Shown here: positions 16,446 through 25,400 of the stretch, piece after piece
Layout: each line of letters begins with the position of its first letter
Numbering within the stretch: position 1 is the stretch's first letter
Position numbers and translations under genes: made by a program
Origin: CAYOKT01 sp964404605
GTDB taxonomy: Bacteria > Electryoneota > Electryoneia > Electryoneales > Electryoneaceae
Direction of reading: 5' to 3'
NCBI GenBank assembly: GCA_964404605.1
Contig: CAYOKT010000014.1
Location: forward strand, 1-46,881
Length of the DNA: 46,881 bases
Notes under the pieces: model-generated
Databases searched by the model: none
Told to the model about the DNA's origin: nothing
Seen by the model: the letters and a program-made list of their open reading frames with translations, nothing else

Positions 16446-17684
16446 TCAAGACGCTGCGAGATGGTTCGACAGGCCGCGGCGCAGGCCGAGGAACAGGGTC
16501 AGGTATTCGCGCAGGTGGCGGGTCAGAAGGAAGTTCTCGCGGACGAATTCGTGCGCGATATTCCCCATGTGGGCGATCCGCTCCGGGTGGCGCAGCAGTT
16601 CCCGGATGCGCAGCGCGGCGCCCTCCGGGGAGTTGACCCGGTAGCCGGTATGGTAGTTGTGCACCTGCAGGCGGATGCCGCCGACATCACCCCCGATCAC
16701 CGGCTTGTACTTCCACATCGCCTCGGTCACCGTCAGCCCGAAGCCCTCCTGCAGGGATTTCTGGATCACGATCTTGGAGGCCCGCTGGATGGCGTTGATC
16801 GTCCGGTGGGCGTCCGGGGGGAGCATCAGGATATGGATATAGGGATTGTCCTCGGCGGCGTCCTCCACCTCCGCGAGCACCGCGGCGCCCTCGGGGTCGT
16901 CGGTCGCGCCGCCGCCGGCGAGGATCAGCTCCACGTCGGCATTCTTGCGGACGAAATTGAACGCCTCGATCACCCCGAGGGGATCCTTGAAGCGGTCGAA
17001 ACGCGAAACCTGGGTCAGCAGCGGAACGTCGTGCGGCAGACTGAACGCGTCCAGCGTGTCGCTGATCTCCTTCTCGTCCAGGGTGACATTCTTTTCGCTC
17101 AACGGGTCGATGCTCGGAGCGATGATGAACTGGGGATGAGGCAGCGCCTGGGCGAACTCCGGCATCGAGAAGATGCTCGCGTCGTACCCCTCGACCTTGT
17201 CGCGCAGGAAGCGCCAGACCTTGCGGTTGGGATGGCTGACATCGATGTGACACCGCCAGACCCACTTCCCCCGCCGGTTGGGACAGTGGCGCAGCAGGTC
17301 GGCGGGCTGGGGGTCGTGGATGACGACGACATCGGCCTCCTCGAGGATCGGACGCAGGCGGACGGCGTTCTCCTCGACCGTGCGGTTGTAGGCGTCCACC
17401 ATCGAGGGGGTGAGCACAACGGGGGCGCCCTGCAGCCCGTTGTGCAGCGCCTTGGTCACCTCGAAGAACGGCTCGTTGCCCTCGATCACCTCCCAGCGGG
17501 TGTCCAGGTGCAACTCCTGCATCAGGGGGGTCATCCAGTTGAGGATCTCCGCCACTCCGCCGCCGAGCTTGGTGGAATTGACGTGGACGACGGAGATTCC
17601 CTCGAGGATTCCGCCGAATTGGCGCAACTTGTCCACCGCGGCCGGGCCGGCCACCGCCTCGTAATCCTGCAGTGTCTTAGGCAT
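16446..17684 (-). CDS. treT: Trehalose synthase TreT (GT4, trehalose glycosyltransferring)
   Basis: TreT enzymes make trehalose directly from NDP-glucose and glucose, or run in reverse. The 412-residue product matches their usual length of about 415. Features are VVHVNSTKLGGGVAEILNWM near the N-terminus (the family's glycine loop), WRCHIDVSHPNRKVW in the middle, QVSRFDRFKDPLGVIEAF opening the second Rossmann domain, and IVIQKSLQEGFGLTVTEAMW with KPVIGGDVGGI at the donor site. The start codon lies inside the end of the DUF5752 gene (8-base overlap), a sign of coupled translation. Having TreT together with OtsA/OtsB gives this operon two routes to the same sugar. Confidence 0.92.
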   Translation of the reverse strand: MPKTLQDYEAVAGPAAVDKLRQFGGILEGISVVHVNSTKLGGGVAEILNWMTPLMQELHLDTRWEVIEGNEPFFEVTKALHNGLQGAPVVLTPSMVDAYNRTVEENAVRLRPILEEADVVVIHDPQPADLLRHCPNRRGKWVWRCHIDVSHPNRKVWRFLRDKVEGYDASIFSMPEFAQALPHPQFIIAPSIDPLSEKNVTLDEKEISDTLDAFSLPHDVPLLTQVSRFDRFKDPLGVIEAFNFVRKNADVELILAGGGATDDPEGAAVLAEVEDAAEDNPYIHILMLPPDAHRTINAIQRASKIVIQKSLQEGFGLTVTEAMWKYKPVIGGDVGGIRLQVHNYHTGYRVNSPEGAALRIRELLRHPERIAHMGNIAHEFVRENFLLTRHLREYLTLFLGLRRGLSNHLAAS

Positions 17685-18366
17685 GAGCTTCCTCCCCGAA
17701 GAGATGCCGTTGGACTGTGCTGATCAGGCTTTCTCTCAGCTCCGCCAGTGTGAGGAAATAGAAGTCGATGCGCTCCAGGTCCCGGATCAGCTCATGGGGA
17801 GGCTCCGGGAGTTGCAGCATCCACGCGGTGAAATCATCACGGCGGAGGGGGGGGCGGCGGTGCGCCTCGATCACGTGGTAATAGAGCGACCCGTGGCTGA
17901 GGCGGGGCAGGCGCCGGGCGAGCTCCTCGAGCGTGTGAATCTCGATGCCGGTGGGAAAGATCACCGTCACCGCGCGCATGAAATAGAACTCGTGCCCCTT
18001 GGGCGCCCAGGGGATGTTCGGCAGCTCCGCGAGGCGCTCGTCGAGCAGCTCGAGGATCGCCGCGCGCAACTGCTCCATGTTCTCGAACTCGTAGGGGTTC
18101 AGAACACCGAGGCGTTCCGCAAGCACACGGTCGCGCAGTTCACGGGAGGCCCATACGGCGAAATCGTTGCGGAACTCGGGGTCGTCGAAACTGGGGCGGA
18201 TCAGCGTTTCATAGAAGTGGTGGAAGATGCAGTCCACCGGACAGGTCGCCACCCGCTCCCGCAGCTCGCGCAGGTTCATCGCGTTGTCCACCCCGCCCAT
18301 CCGGGTGATGAGAGTACAGTCCATCACCTTGAAGGGAGGGAGGCTCTTGTCCGTCTGTTCCGGCAT
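17677..18366 (-). CDS. DUF5752-like protein, first gene of the trehalose operon
   Basis: This 229-residue soluble protein is not an enzyme I recognise. It resembles the DUF5752 family, which is often found next to trehalose genes; that is recall, not a search result. The N-terminal half has an FHHFYETLIRPSFDDPEFRNDFA-like stretch (split: FHHFYETLI, RPSFDDPEFRNDFA) with several His and acidic residues, and VWASRELRDRVLAERLG. The second half carries GHEFYFMRAVTVIFPTGIE and HGSLYYHVIEAHRRP. The charged His/Asp/Glu positions might bind a metal or a phosphorylated sugar. ATG 18366 (MPEQTDK) is preferred; the frame extends to 18420 without a ribosome site. It overlaps treT by 8 bases, so it is probably produced in step with TreT and may regulate or scaffold it. 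That is inference. Confidence 0.75.
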   Translation of the reverse strand: MPEQTDKSLPPFKVMDCTLITRMGGVDNAMNLRELRERVATCPVDCIFHHFYETLIRPSFDDPEFRNDFAVWASRELRDRVLAERLGVLNPYEFENMEQLRAAILELLDERLAELPNIPWAPKGHEFYFMRAVTVIFPTGIEIHTLEELARRLPRLSHGSLYYHVIEAHRRPPLRRDDFTAWMLQLPEPPHELIRDLERIDFYFLTLAELRESLISTVQRHLFGEEAHA

Positions 18367-18536
18367 GGGCGTTCCCTTTCCCGTTACAGGCCATTTGGAA
18401 TTCGTTGCATGTCGGTGCATTTTGCCTATACATACTTCACGAAAGCAAGCGGATTTCGCCCCGAAGTGGTGCTACACTCCGAGAGCGAAACTTCGGGTTT
18501 TTCGTGAAAAGATACAACAAGATGCTCCTCAACCCC

Positions 18537-18568
18537 TTGCCGCACCCCGAGAGATGAAAGTACTTTTG
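18537..18568 (+). promoter_or_regulatory. FCB-type promoter of the small lipoprotein gene
   Basis: TTG at 18537-18539, 21 bases, then TACTTTTG at 18561-18568 (exact TAnnTTTG), 59 bases before ATG 18628. The Shine-Dalgarno GGGGAGGAA follows at about 18612. Confidence 0.55.
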
Positions 18569-18627
18569 CGTAAATATAGATCTCGCGTTCCAGGTGTTTC
18601 GGTAAGATTCAGGGGAGGAATACGAAG

Positions 18628-18855
18628 ATGAAGCGTGTGTTGGGCAAACTGGTGTCTGTCCTCGCGGTGGCGATGATGCTGCTGGTTCTGAGCCTGGGCT
18701 GTGCAAAGAAGCAGGCGCAGCAGGAGGCAACGCAGAAAGAAGAGCCGGCAGTGGAGCAGGCTGCCACGGATACCACCATGGCCGCTGACACCACGGCCGC
18801 CGAAGCTGGAGCCGCGGAGGAAGCGGCACCGGCCGAAGCCGGCGGAGGGGAGTAG
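18628..18855 (+). CDS. Small Ala/Glu-rich lipoprotein
   Basis: The 75-residue product has a lipoprotein signal: basic MKRVLGK, a hydrophobic core, then LSLGC with the lipidated Cys at residue 25. The rest is low complexity (Gln, Glu, Ala, Thr, Gly), probably disordered, with no catalytic residue. Strong Shine-Dalgarno, a good promoter and a strong terminator make a compact single-gene unit, suggesting high expression. A structural envelope role is plausible but not shown. It does not resemble Lpp in sequence. Confidence 0.8.
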   Translation: MKRVLGKLVSVLAVAMMLLVLSLGCAKKQAQQEATQKEEPAVEQAATDTTMAADTTAAEAGAAEEAAPAEAGGGE

Positions 18856-18946
18856 GCGGCTCTGTCGCCTCCGTCGGCGTCCCCGTCCACGGTCGGACAG
18901 GGACCCGGCGGTAATGCCTTCCGAAGGAGTGACTCACAGGGCCGTT

Positions 18947-18976
18947 CGCCCGGAACGCCTGTTCCGGGCGTTTTCT
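18947..18976 (+). terminator. Rho-independent terminator of the lipoprotein gene
   Basis: A perfect 10-bp stem, CGCCCGGAAC (18947-18956), loop GCCT, GTTCCGGGCG (18961-18970), then TTTTC. It lies between the lipoprotein gene and the end of the convergent S9 peptidase gene; only the plus side has a T run. Confidence 0.9.
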
Positions 18977-18994
18977 TTCTCGCGCAACCACCCC

Positions 18995-21658
18995 CTACTT
19001 CTTGTGCTCCTTCTCCATCCGCTTGTCCCATGCGCCGGGCAGCCCGCGCAGGTGCTTGTCCATCCACTCGAGGTTCATCCGCTTGGTCAGCAGGTACTTC
19101 GCGCGCTTGCTGTAGATGTTGTGCCCCTCGTTCGGCCAGCGGATGAACTCCACCTCGCGGCCCAGCACCTTCAGCGCCGTGTACATCTGGTCGGACTCGA
19201 CGATGGGGACGTTGATGTCCTCCTCGCCGTGGAACATCAGCAGCGGCGCGGTGATGTTGTCCGCCCGGTACAGCGGGGACTGCCCCACATACAGCTCCCG
19301 GTTGTTCCAGGGGAAGCTCCCGGGGGCGGCGGCGTAATCGCTGTAGAGGAACCCCCACCAGCCGGCCCCCCAGTAGCTGGCGATGTCCGAGATGCCGTAC
19401 CCGCTGATGCCGGTGGCATAGTCGAAGCAGTCCGGGTCGTCCTTCGGCATCGAGAGCAGGTACATGGTCATGAAGCCGCCGTAGCTGCCGGAGGTGGGAG
19501 CCACGCGGGCGCCGTCCACGCCGGGCACGTGCGCGATGACGTGCTTCACCCCGCGGTTCATGTCCACCCCGGCCTTCCGGCCCCAGTCGTTGTTGTGATC
19601 ATCGGCGAACTCCTGCCCGTACCCCGAGGCGCCGCGCGGCACGGGGACATAGACGAAGTATCCGCGGTCGGCATAGACCTGCTCGCCCCAGCGGAACCCG
19701 TCGCCGTAGCCGATGACCCCGCCGTAAAAATCGACGATCATCGGGTAGGATTTCGTGCTGTCGTACCCGGCCGGGTAGACCAGGTAGCCGGGGATGGTGG
19801 TCCCGTCCTCGTTGACGTAGTCGTACTGCACCGTCCTCGGCAGGGTGGTCAGGCGGCGCAGGGTTTCGTTGTGGGCGAACAGCTCGCCGCCCCTGCGCCG
19901 TTTCCAGTCGAACTGGTAGACACGGGGAAAATCGTTCAGCCGGTCGGCCTGGTAGACCAGCCGGGTGCCTCTCCGCGAGGCGGCCACCATGGAGGCGCCG
20001 GGCGTCGGCAGGTCGATCTCCTCGAAGCCCGCGCCCGCGTCGGGATCGTACAGGTAGAAGCGGATGTGCTTGCCGTAGGCGGCGGTGAAGGCGATACGCC
20101 CGTCCTCGCGCCAGAGCAGCAGCCCGCCCCGGCCGGTGCCGTAGTAGCTCCCGACCACCGCGGGGGCGAAGTCGCGGGTCCGGTTCTCCGCCTCGCCGGT
20201 CGCCAGGTCGAGAATCCACAGGTCCAGCTCGGCGGCGTTGTGGTCCGGGTAGATGTTGTCCAGCCCCTCGCGCGGGACGACCGGGTCCGCGGGGGCGGCG
20301 AAGGCGAGCCGTCCACCGTCCGGCGAAAAGGTGAGGTTCTGAACACGGCCGAGGCCGCCGTCATACACCCGCTTCGCCTCGCCGGTCGAGGTGGAGACCG
20401 TCCAGATCTCCGGGAGCAGGAAGGGGCGCCGCGGAACCGGCACGGTGCGGGTCAGAACCAGCTTCCCGCCGTCCGGGCTGATGAGGAAGCTCTCCGGGTT
20501 GTAACGCCCCTCGGTCAACTTTCCCTCCGCGCCGTCCAGCGCGTGAAAGTAGACCTCGCTGTCGTTGCGCCAGCGCAGGTCGCCGTAGCGCACGCTCTCC
20601 TTCCAGCGGTCCTCGAGGCCCCACATCACCTTGTATTCCTGGTCTTCCTGCTCCTCGTAGGGTTCCGTTTTCGTGTAATAGAGCACTTCGCCGTCGGGGC
20701 CCCAAAGGTAGTCGCCGTTGTCGTCCCGGTTGCGCATCACCGTCTCGAGCATCCCCGTGTCGCGGTGCCAGAGGAGGACATCATGGCCGTCGGAGCCGGG
20801 CACAACGATGAGCAGGCGCAGGCCGTCCGGCGCCCAACTCGCCGCGGAGATCCCTTGCGGCGCGAAGTAGTTCCACGCCTTCCGCCGGCTCTTCAGGTCC
20901 CAGACCTCGAGGCGGGCGACGGTCTTGTCCTTGCGGCGGTCCAACCTGCGCAGCACCGCCGCCAGCCAGCGTCCGTCCTCGGTGAGATCGAAGCTCCCCA
21001 CCGACTCCTGCAGGTAGTAGTCGGTGATCTCGAAGGGGTGAACAGGATCGAGGGTGGCCTCCGGCGCGAGCGCCGGCTCCGCCTCGTCGCCCCGGTCGAG
21101 GGTGATCTCGAACCGCCAGGCGTCCAGCGAATCCGCCCCGCGCGCCGCGGTGACAAGGAGCAGCCGCCGCAGCCCCTGGTCCAGCGTAACCGGCCCCGTG
21201 GCCGCGCTGTCCGAATCCGCCGCCGCCGTCCGCACCAGCGCCTCCTCGCCGTCGAGGAAGAGGCGGAAGGGAGCGTTGCCGGCCACCTCCAGGGTCGCCT
21301 CCTGCCAGGCGGGCACGTTGAGGTAGGCCGCGGCGTAGGCGACCCGGAGCTCTCCGCTCCCCGCGGCGGGGGGCGCGAAGTCGAGCGGCCCCTCGGCGAA
21401 CGCGGACTTCGCCCCCGGCGCGAAGGTCACCTCGTCGCCCTCCCTGAACCAGGCGTCGTAGGGGTCCACCGGGGGGGCGTCGAGGAGCACGGCCGCCGGG
21501 TCGGATTCGAGGTCCTCGTCCAGCATGGCATAGGGCACCGTCACCGCCCCGGTGACCATCCAGCGGTCGAGCGTGAGCCTCTCAGCCCGGCCGACGCCCG
21601 CGATGCACACGATCGCCAGGACCAGCCCGGCGAGTACCGTTCCCGTTCTCCGTCTCAT
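18995..21658 (-). CDS. Exported S9 (prolyl oligopeptidase / DPP-IV type) serine peptidase
   Basis: The 887-residue product has a signal peptide (MRRRTGTVLAGLVLAIVCIAG) and should act in the periplasm or outside. A beta-rich N-terminal part of about 230 residues precedes a propeller region with WAPDG, SPDGG and LWREDGR-type repeats (about 230-600). The C-terminal alpha/beta hydrolase holds the triad: Ser725 in SGSYGGFM, Asp814 in HGEEDINVP and His846 in NEGHNIY. Family enzymes cleave short peptides, often after Pro or Ala. ATG 21658 follows AAAAGGGA at a normal distance; ATG 21664 overlaps that site. A TATCTTTC (21733-21726) upstream may be its -7 element. Cleavage specificity cannot be told. 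Confidence 0.9.
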   Translation of the reverse strand: MRRRTGTVLAGLVLAIVCIAGVGRAERLTLDRWMVTGAVTVPYAMLDEDLESDPAAVLLDAPPVDPYDAWFREGDEVTFAPGAKSAFAEGPLDFAPPAAGSGELRVAYAAAYLNVPAWQEATLEVAGNAPFRLFLDGEEALVRTAAADSDSAATGPVTLDQGLRRLLLVTAARGADSLDAWRFEITLDRGDEAEPALAPEATLDPVHPFEITDYYLQESVGSFDLTEDGRWLAAVLRRLDRRKDKTVARLEVWDLKSRRKAWNYFAPQGISAASWAPDGLRLLIVVPGSDGHDVLLWHRDTGMLETVMRNRDDNGDYLWGPDGEVLYYTKTEPYEEQEDQEYKVMWGLEDRWKESVRYGDLRWRNDSEVYFHALDGAEGKLTEGRYNPESFLISPDGGKLVLTRTVPVPRRPFLLPEIWTVSTSTGEAKRVYDGGLGRVQNLTFSPDGGRLAFAAPADPVVPREGLDNIYPDHNAAELDLWILDLATGEAENRTRDFAPAVVGSYYGTGRGGLLLWREDGRIAFTAAYGKHIRFYLYDPDAGAGFEEIDLPTPGASMVAASRRGTRLVYQADRLNDFPRVYQFDWKRRRGGELFAHNETLRRLTTLPRTVQYDYVNEDGTTIPGYLVYPAGYDSTKSYPMIVDFYGGVIGYGDGFRWGEQVYADRGYFVYVPVPRGASGYGQEFADDHNNDWGRKAGVDMNRGVKHVIAHVPGVDGARVAPTSGSYGGFMTMYLLSMPKDDPDCFDYATGISGYGISDIASYWGAGWWGFLYSDYAAAPGSFPWNNRELYVGQSPLYRADNITAPLLMFHGEEDINVPIVESDQMYTALKVLGREVEFIRWPNEGHNIYSKRAKYLLTKRMNLEWMDKHLRGLPGAWDKRMEKEHKK

Positions 21659-21725
21659 CGTCATTCCCTTTTTCGCCGACCGGGCGCGGCCCTTATCGGC
21701 TGTCTCGCGCCGCAAAACACGAGGG

Positions 21726-21733
21726 GAAAGATA
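21726..21733 (-). promoter_or_regulatory. Possible -7 element of the S9 peptidase gene
   Basis: TATCTTTC on the minus strand, 67 bases before ATG 21658. No TTG is found 19-21 bases upstream, so support is partial. Confidence 0.3.
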
Positions 21734-21833
21734 CATCCGCCTCTCCGCGCCCGCCAGCGCCCCGGCCGCCACGGCGGAAGGGGGCGGGAGAGCGTGCACT
21801 GATCCCGGTCACAAGGGCGGCGCGAACGGGTTG

Positions 21834-21840
21834 TATATTG
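21834..21840 (+). promoter_or_regulatory. -7-like TATATTG before the unknown gene at 21910
   Basis: TATATTG lies 69 bases before ATG 21910, immediately followed by the shared 28-base box that would start near +1. There is no TTG at the usual -33 distance. The surrounding TTGTATATTGTATT is unusually A/T-rich. Confidence 0.35.
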
Positions 21841-21845
21841 TATTC

Positions 21846-21873
21846 GTGGACCGGTTCACCTGTATCGATCCAC
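21846..21873 (+). promoter_or_regulatory. 28-base hairpin box, copy A
   Basis: GTGGACCGGTTCACC, three variable bases (TGT), ATCGATCCAC. The same 25 fixed bases with the same spacing, in the same orientation to the gene, occur before purE (30288-30315). The two 10-base ends pair (9 of 10, one a G-U, with one C-A mismatch) around an 8-base loop, so it could be an RNA leader hairpin or a dyad protein-binding site. Confidence 0.55.
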
Positions 21874-21909
21874 GAGTCGTAATTGCCTTACAACGCCGGA
21901 GTAGGAAGG

Positions 21910-22314
21910 ATGAGCGACGAGAATCGGGATCGAGCCGACGACGAACAGCAGGCATGGGACGAGGAGCCCGCGTTCGACGGCAGCACTTCGCCCAGCGCAT
22001 GGGAGCGGATGCGGCACACCGCCGACCGGATTCTGCGCAGCACCGCCGTGACCGCCGGGGACCTCGCGCTGCGGAGCCGGATCGAAATGGAGTTGGCCTC
22101 GCTGCGCATCCGGCTCAGGGCGCTGTATTCGAAGCTCGGGAAAGTGGTGTACCACCTGCACGTGGCCGAGGAGCGCGACGACCCCCTCGGCGACGAGGAG
22201 GTGCAGACCCTGTTCAAGCAGATCCGGGCGACACTGCGGGAAATCGCGGGCGAGGAGGCCCAACGCTCCCAGCTCCGCGAACGGGCGCGGTCGGACGAGT
22301 TCGCCGGGGCCTGA
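21910..22314 (+). CDS. Small helical protein of unknown function
   Basis: The 134-residue product has an acidic, probably disordered start (SDENRDRADDEQQAWDEEP). It then has a long helical region from about residue 30 to the end, rich in Arg, Glu and Leu with heptad-like spacing (MELASLRIRLRALYSKLGKVVYHL), suggesting a coiled coil. No signal peptide or membrane segment is seen. ATG 21910 follows GGAGTAGGAAGG. It is not recognised. It ends 2 bases before the assembly gap, so its downstream partners are lost. Its leader carries the 28-base box shared with purE. Confidence 0.65.
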   Translation: MSDENRDRADDEQQAWDEEPAFDGSTSPSAWERMRHTADRILRSTAVTAGDLALRSRIEMELASLRIRLRALYSKLGKVVYHLHVAEERDDPLGDEEVQTLFKQIRATLREIAGEEAQRSQLRERARSDEFAGA

Positions 22315-22316
22315 CC

Positions 22317-22416
22317 NNNNNNNNNNNNNNNNNNNNNNNNNNNNNNNNNNNNNNNNNNNNNNNNNNNNNNNNNNNNNNNNNNNNNNNNNNNNNNNNNNNN
22401 NNNNNNNNNNNNNNNN
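22317..22416. other. Assembly gap (100 N)
   Basis: Exactly 100 Ns, the usual placeholder for a scaffold join of unknown true length. The genes on either side may not be real neighbours at this distance. Confidence 0.98.
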
Positions 22417-22419
22417 TGC

Positions 22420-25400
22420 TCAGGACCGCCCGCCCCCCTCCAGCACTTCCCGGATGGCCCGCGCGAGCCGCTCGGCGGTGAACGGCTTGGGCACATAGGC
22501 CCTCGCGCCCATCTCCATGGCGCGCTTGATCTGCCCCTTGCGGGCATAGCCGCTCGCGATGACCACCCGCACGTCGGGCTCCATCTCCCGGATGAGCTGA
22601 AAAACATCGAGACCGTCCAGTTTCGGCAGCACCATGTCGAGGATCACGCAGTCGATCTCCTCGCAGTGTTCGCGGAACATCCGGACCCCCTCCTCCCCGT
22701 CCGCAGCCAGCAGCACATGATACCCCAGGCGCTCGAGGTGCCGCGAGGCCGTTTGCCGGATGTTCGCTTCGTCCTCGACCATCAGGAGCGTCTCGTCCCC
22801 GGTGAGGTCTCCGACGGCGCTCTCCCGCTCCTCGACGGCTTCCGTCTCGACGGCGACGGGGAAAAGAAGGGAGAAGCGGGTGCCGACCCCGGGCTCGCTC
22901 TCCACCTCGAGGCGGCCGCCGTGCGACTGCACGATGCCGTACACCGTGGAGAGCCCCAGACCTGTTCCCTTGCCCGGCGCCTTCGTCGTGTAGAACGGCT
23001 CGAAGATGTGCTCCTTCACCTCCAGGGTCATGCCTACGCCGGTGTCTTCGACGACGAGGCGCACGAAGGAGGCCCCGGCCTTCCCCTCGTCCGTCTCCGC
23101 CAGGTCGGTGATGATGCGGATCGTACCCGAATGCTGGATCGCATCCGCGGAGTTGGTACACAGGTTGATCAGGATCTGTTGTATCTGGGTGCTGTCGGCG
23201 AAAATCGGGGGCAGGTTCCCCGCGAGTTGCAGCTCAATCTCGATGTTCCTGCGGATGGAGCGCCGGAGCAGCTTCACCGCGTCCTGGACACCGGTGTTCA
23301 GGTCCATCGGCTTGCGATTCAGCTCCACGCGGCGGGAGAAGGTGAGCAGGTGGCGGGTCAGGTCCGCCGCCTTCTGCACCGTGTCAGTGATCGTTTTCAC
23401 ATTTTCCTGCAAAGGATGGCCCTCGCCGAGGTTGAGCTGAATCCACTCGACGTTGCCGAGGACCCCCGCCAGCAGGTTGTTGAAATCGTGCGCGATGCCG
23501 CTGGCGAGATTGCTGAGCGATCCCATTTTCTGCATCTGCCGCAGTTCGGTTTCCATGGAGGAAACCTCGGTGACATCCCGGCGCACCGCGACGAGATTGA
23601 TCAGCTTGCCCGTCTCATCGAACACCGGGGAGACGGTGACGATCTCCTCGAGGGGTGAGCCGTCCTTGCGGGTATACTTCTCGCAGCTGTTCCAGACCTT
23701 CCCCGCGCGCACCGCCTTCCACATCTTGCACTCGTCGCCCTCCCGGCAACTGCATTCTTCCTTCCGTAACCCCGGTTGGCAGAAGCACTCCGCCGTGCCG
23801 ATGATCTCCGCCCGCCTGTACCCGGTGATTTTCTCGAACGCCGGGTTCACGTATTGGATCGTCCCCTCCGGGTCCGCGATGACGATGCTCTCGGCGGCCT
23901 GTTCGATGGCGGTGACAAGGCGATTGCGTTCCTCGTCCGCCTTTCGCAGGGCGGTGATGTTGCGGACGACGACCAGCACCTCATTGACGCCGCTGACATT
24001 GATCCGCGCCTCGTAATGATACTCCCGGTCGTTCATGCTCAGGCTGTACTCGAACGGCACCACCTCGCCGGTGGCGACCGCCCGTTCGATCGCCGCCCCG
24101 GCGCGCCTGGCGATTTCCGGTGGAAGAACCTCGCCGATACTCTTGCCGATGAGCTGGTCCGCCGGGAGCAACAGCTCCTCCGGGTGGACGCCGCCGTGCA
24201 CCTCCAGGAAGGTCCCCTCCCGTGAGAGGAGGAAGAAGAGATCCGGCATCGCCTCCAGCAGGGATCGGTGCCGCGCCTCGCTGGCGATCAGCCTTCTTTC
24301 CGACTCCAGACGATCGGAGATGTCGCGGTACACCGAAACGAAATGGGAGGTCCGGCCGGCCCGGTCCTGCACGGGGGAAATCGTCATCTCCAGGGTGACC
24401 GGGCTGCCGTCCTTGCGGTAGTACACCGTGACGCCGCTCGTCGCCCTGCCCGCGCGAAGATCCTCCTTCATCCGCTCGTGCGCCTGGCGATCGGTCAACG
24501 GCCCGTAGAGGAAACGCGGCGTCTCGCCGATCAGCTCCTCGCACCCGTAGCCGGTGATCTCGGCCATGCCGTCGCTGACGAAGATGATGGGGGAGCCATG
24601 CTCATCGAGGCGCGCCTCGGTGATCATCACCCCGTCCTTGACATTCCGCATCGCGGCGGCGAGCAGCTCCAGGCGCCTCTCGGCCCAGTCGTTCGAAGTG
24701 ACATCGCGCGCCGTGAGCAGCACCCCCCGCACGGAGAGGTCGTCCAGCAGGTTGTTGTAATTCAACTCGAGGATCGACCAGCGTTTTCCGTCCGCGTGTC
24801 GCACCCTCAGCGGGAACGGTCCGCCGACCCCCCGGGTGTCCCGCAACTCGCGGCGGATCTCCTTCAGGTGGTCCCGGTCCTCCGGGTGAATGAAATCGCG
24901 CACCCGCCGCCCGAACAGCTCCATCGGCCGATACCCGAGGATGCGCTCCACGGAGGGGCTGACATAGCGCAGCACGGCCTTCCCGTCGAGGATCATCACC
25001 AGGTCGACGAGCTTTTCCACCAGCGGGGAGTACTCCGGCCCCTCCATCCGTTTCCCGGAAGGCGACTCCGCCCGATCCTCGACCGGTTCAAGCGTGAACA
25101 ACACCCCCGCGACATCCGACTCGTCGCCCACGGGCAGGTATTGGACTCGCCACCGTGGCGCGGCTGTCCCCTCTCTTTTCGACGCCACGACATGATCGGT
25201 CACCTGGCCCTCGAGAGCGCGCTGGAAGTAGGTCTCGAAGCGGATCGCCTCGTCCTCATCCAGCATCATGGAAAAGGGCTGGCCTTCCTGGAGGGGATAA
25301 TGAAGACTCCGGGGGATCTGCTCGCGGGCGGCTTGGTTCCCGGCGACGATCCGCCCGGAACGATCGAGGAGGATCATCATCCTGCCCGCGGAGTCGCGCA

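Noticed and set aside
18501..18514. TATCTTTTC as promoter of the trehalose operon (minus strand)
   Set aside because: No TTG at 19-21 bases; the nearest TTG gives a 15-base spacer; it is 140 bases from the start. No convincing promoter for the operon was found.
18701..21802. A 1033-codon open frame on the plus strand antisense to the S9 peptidase
   Set aside because: Low-complexity Val/Gly/Arg/Pro composition caused by GC-rich third positions; no domain; the opposite strand encodes a clear peptidase with its triad.
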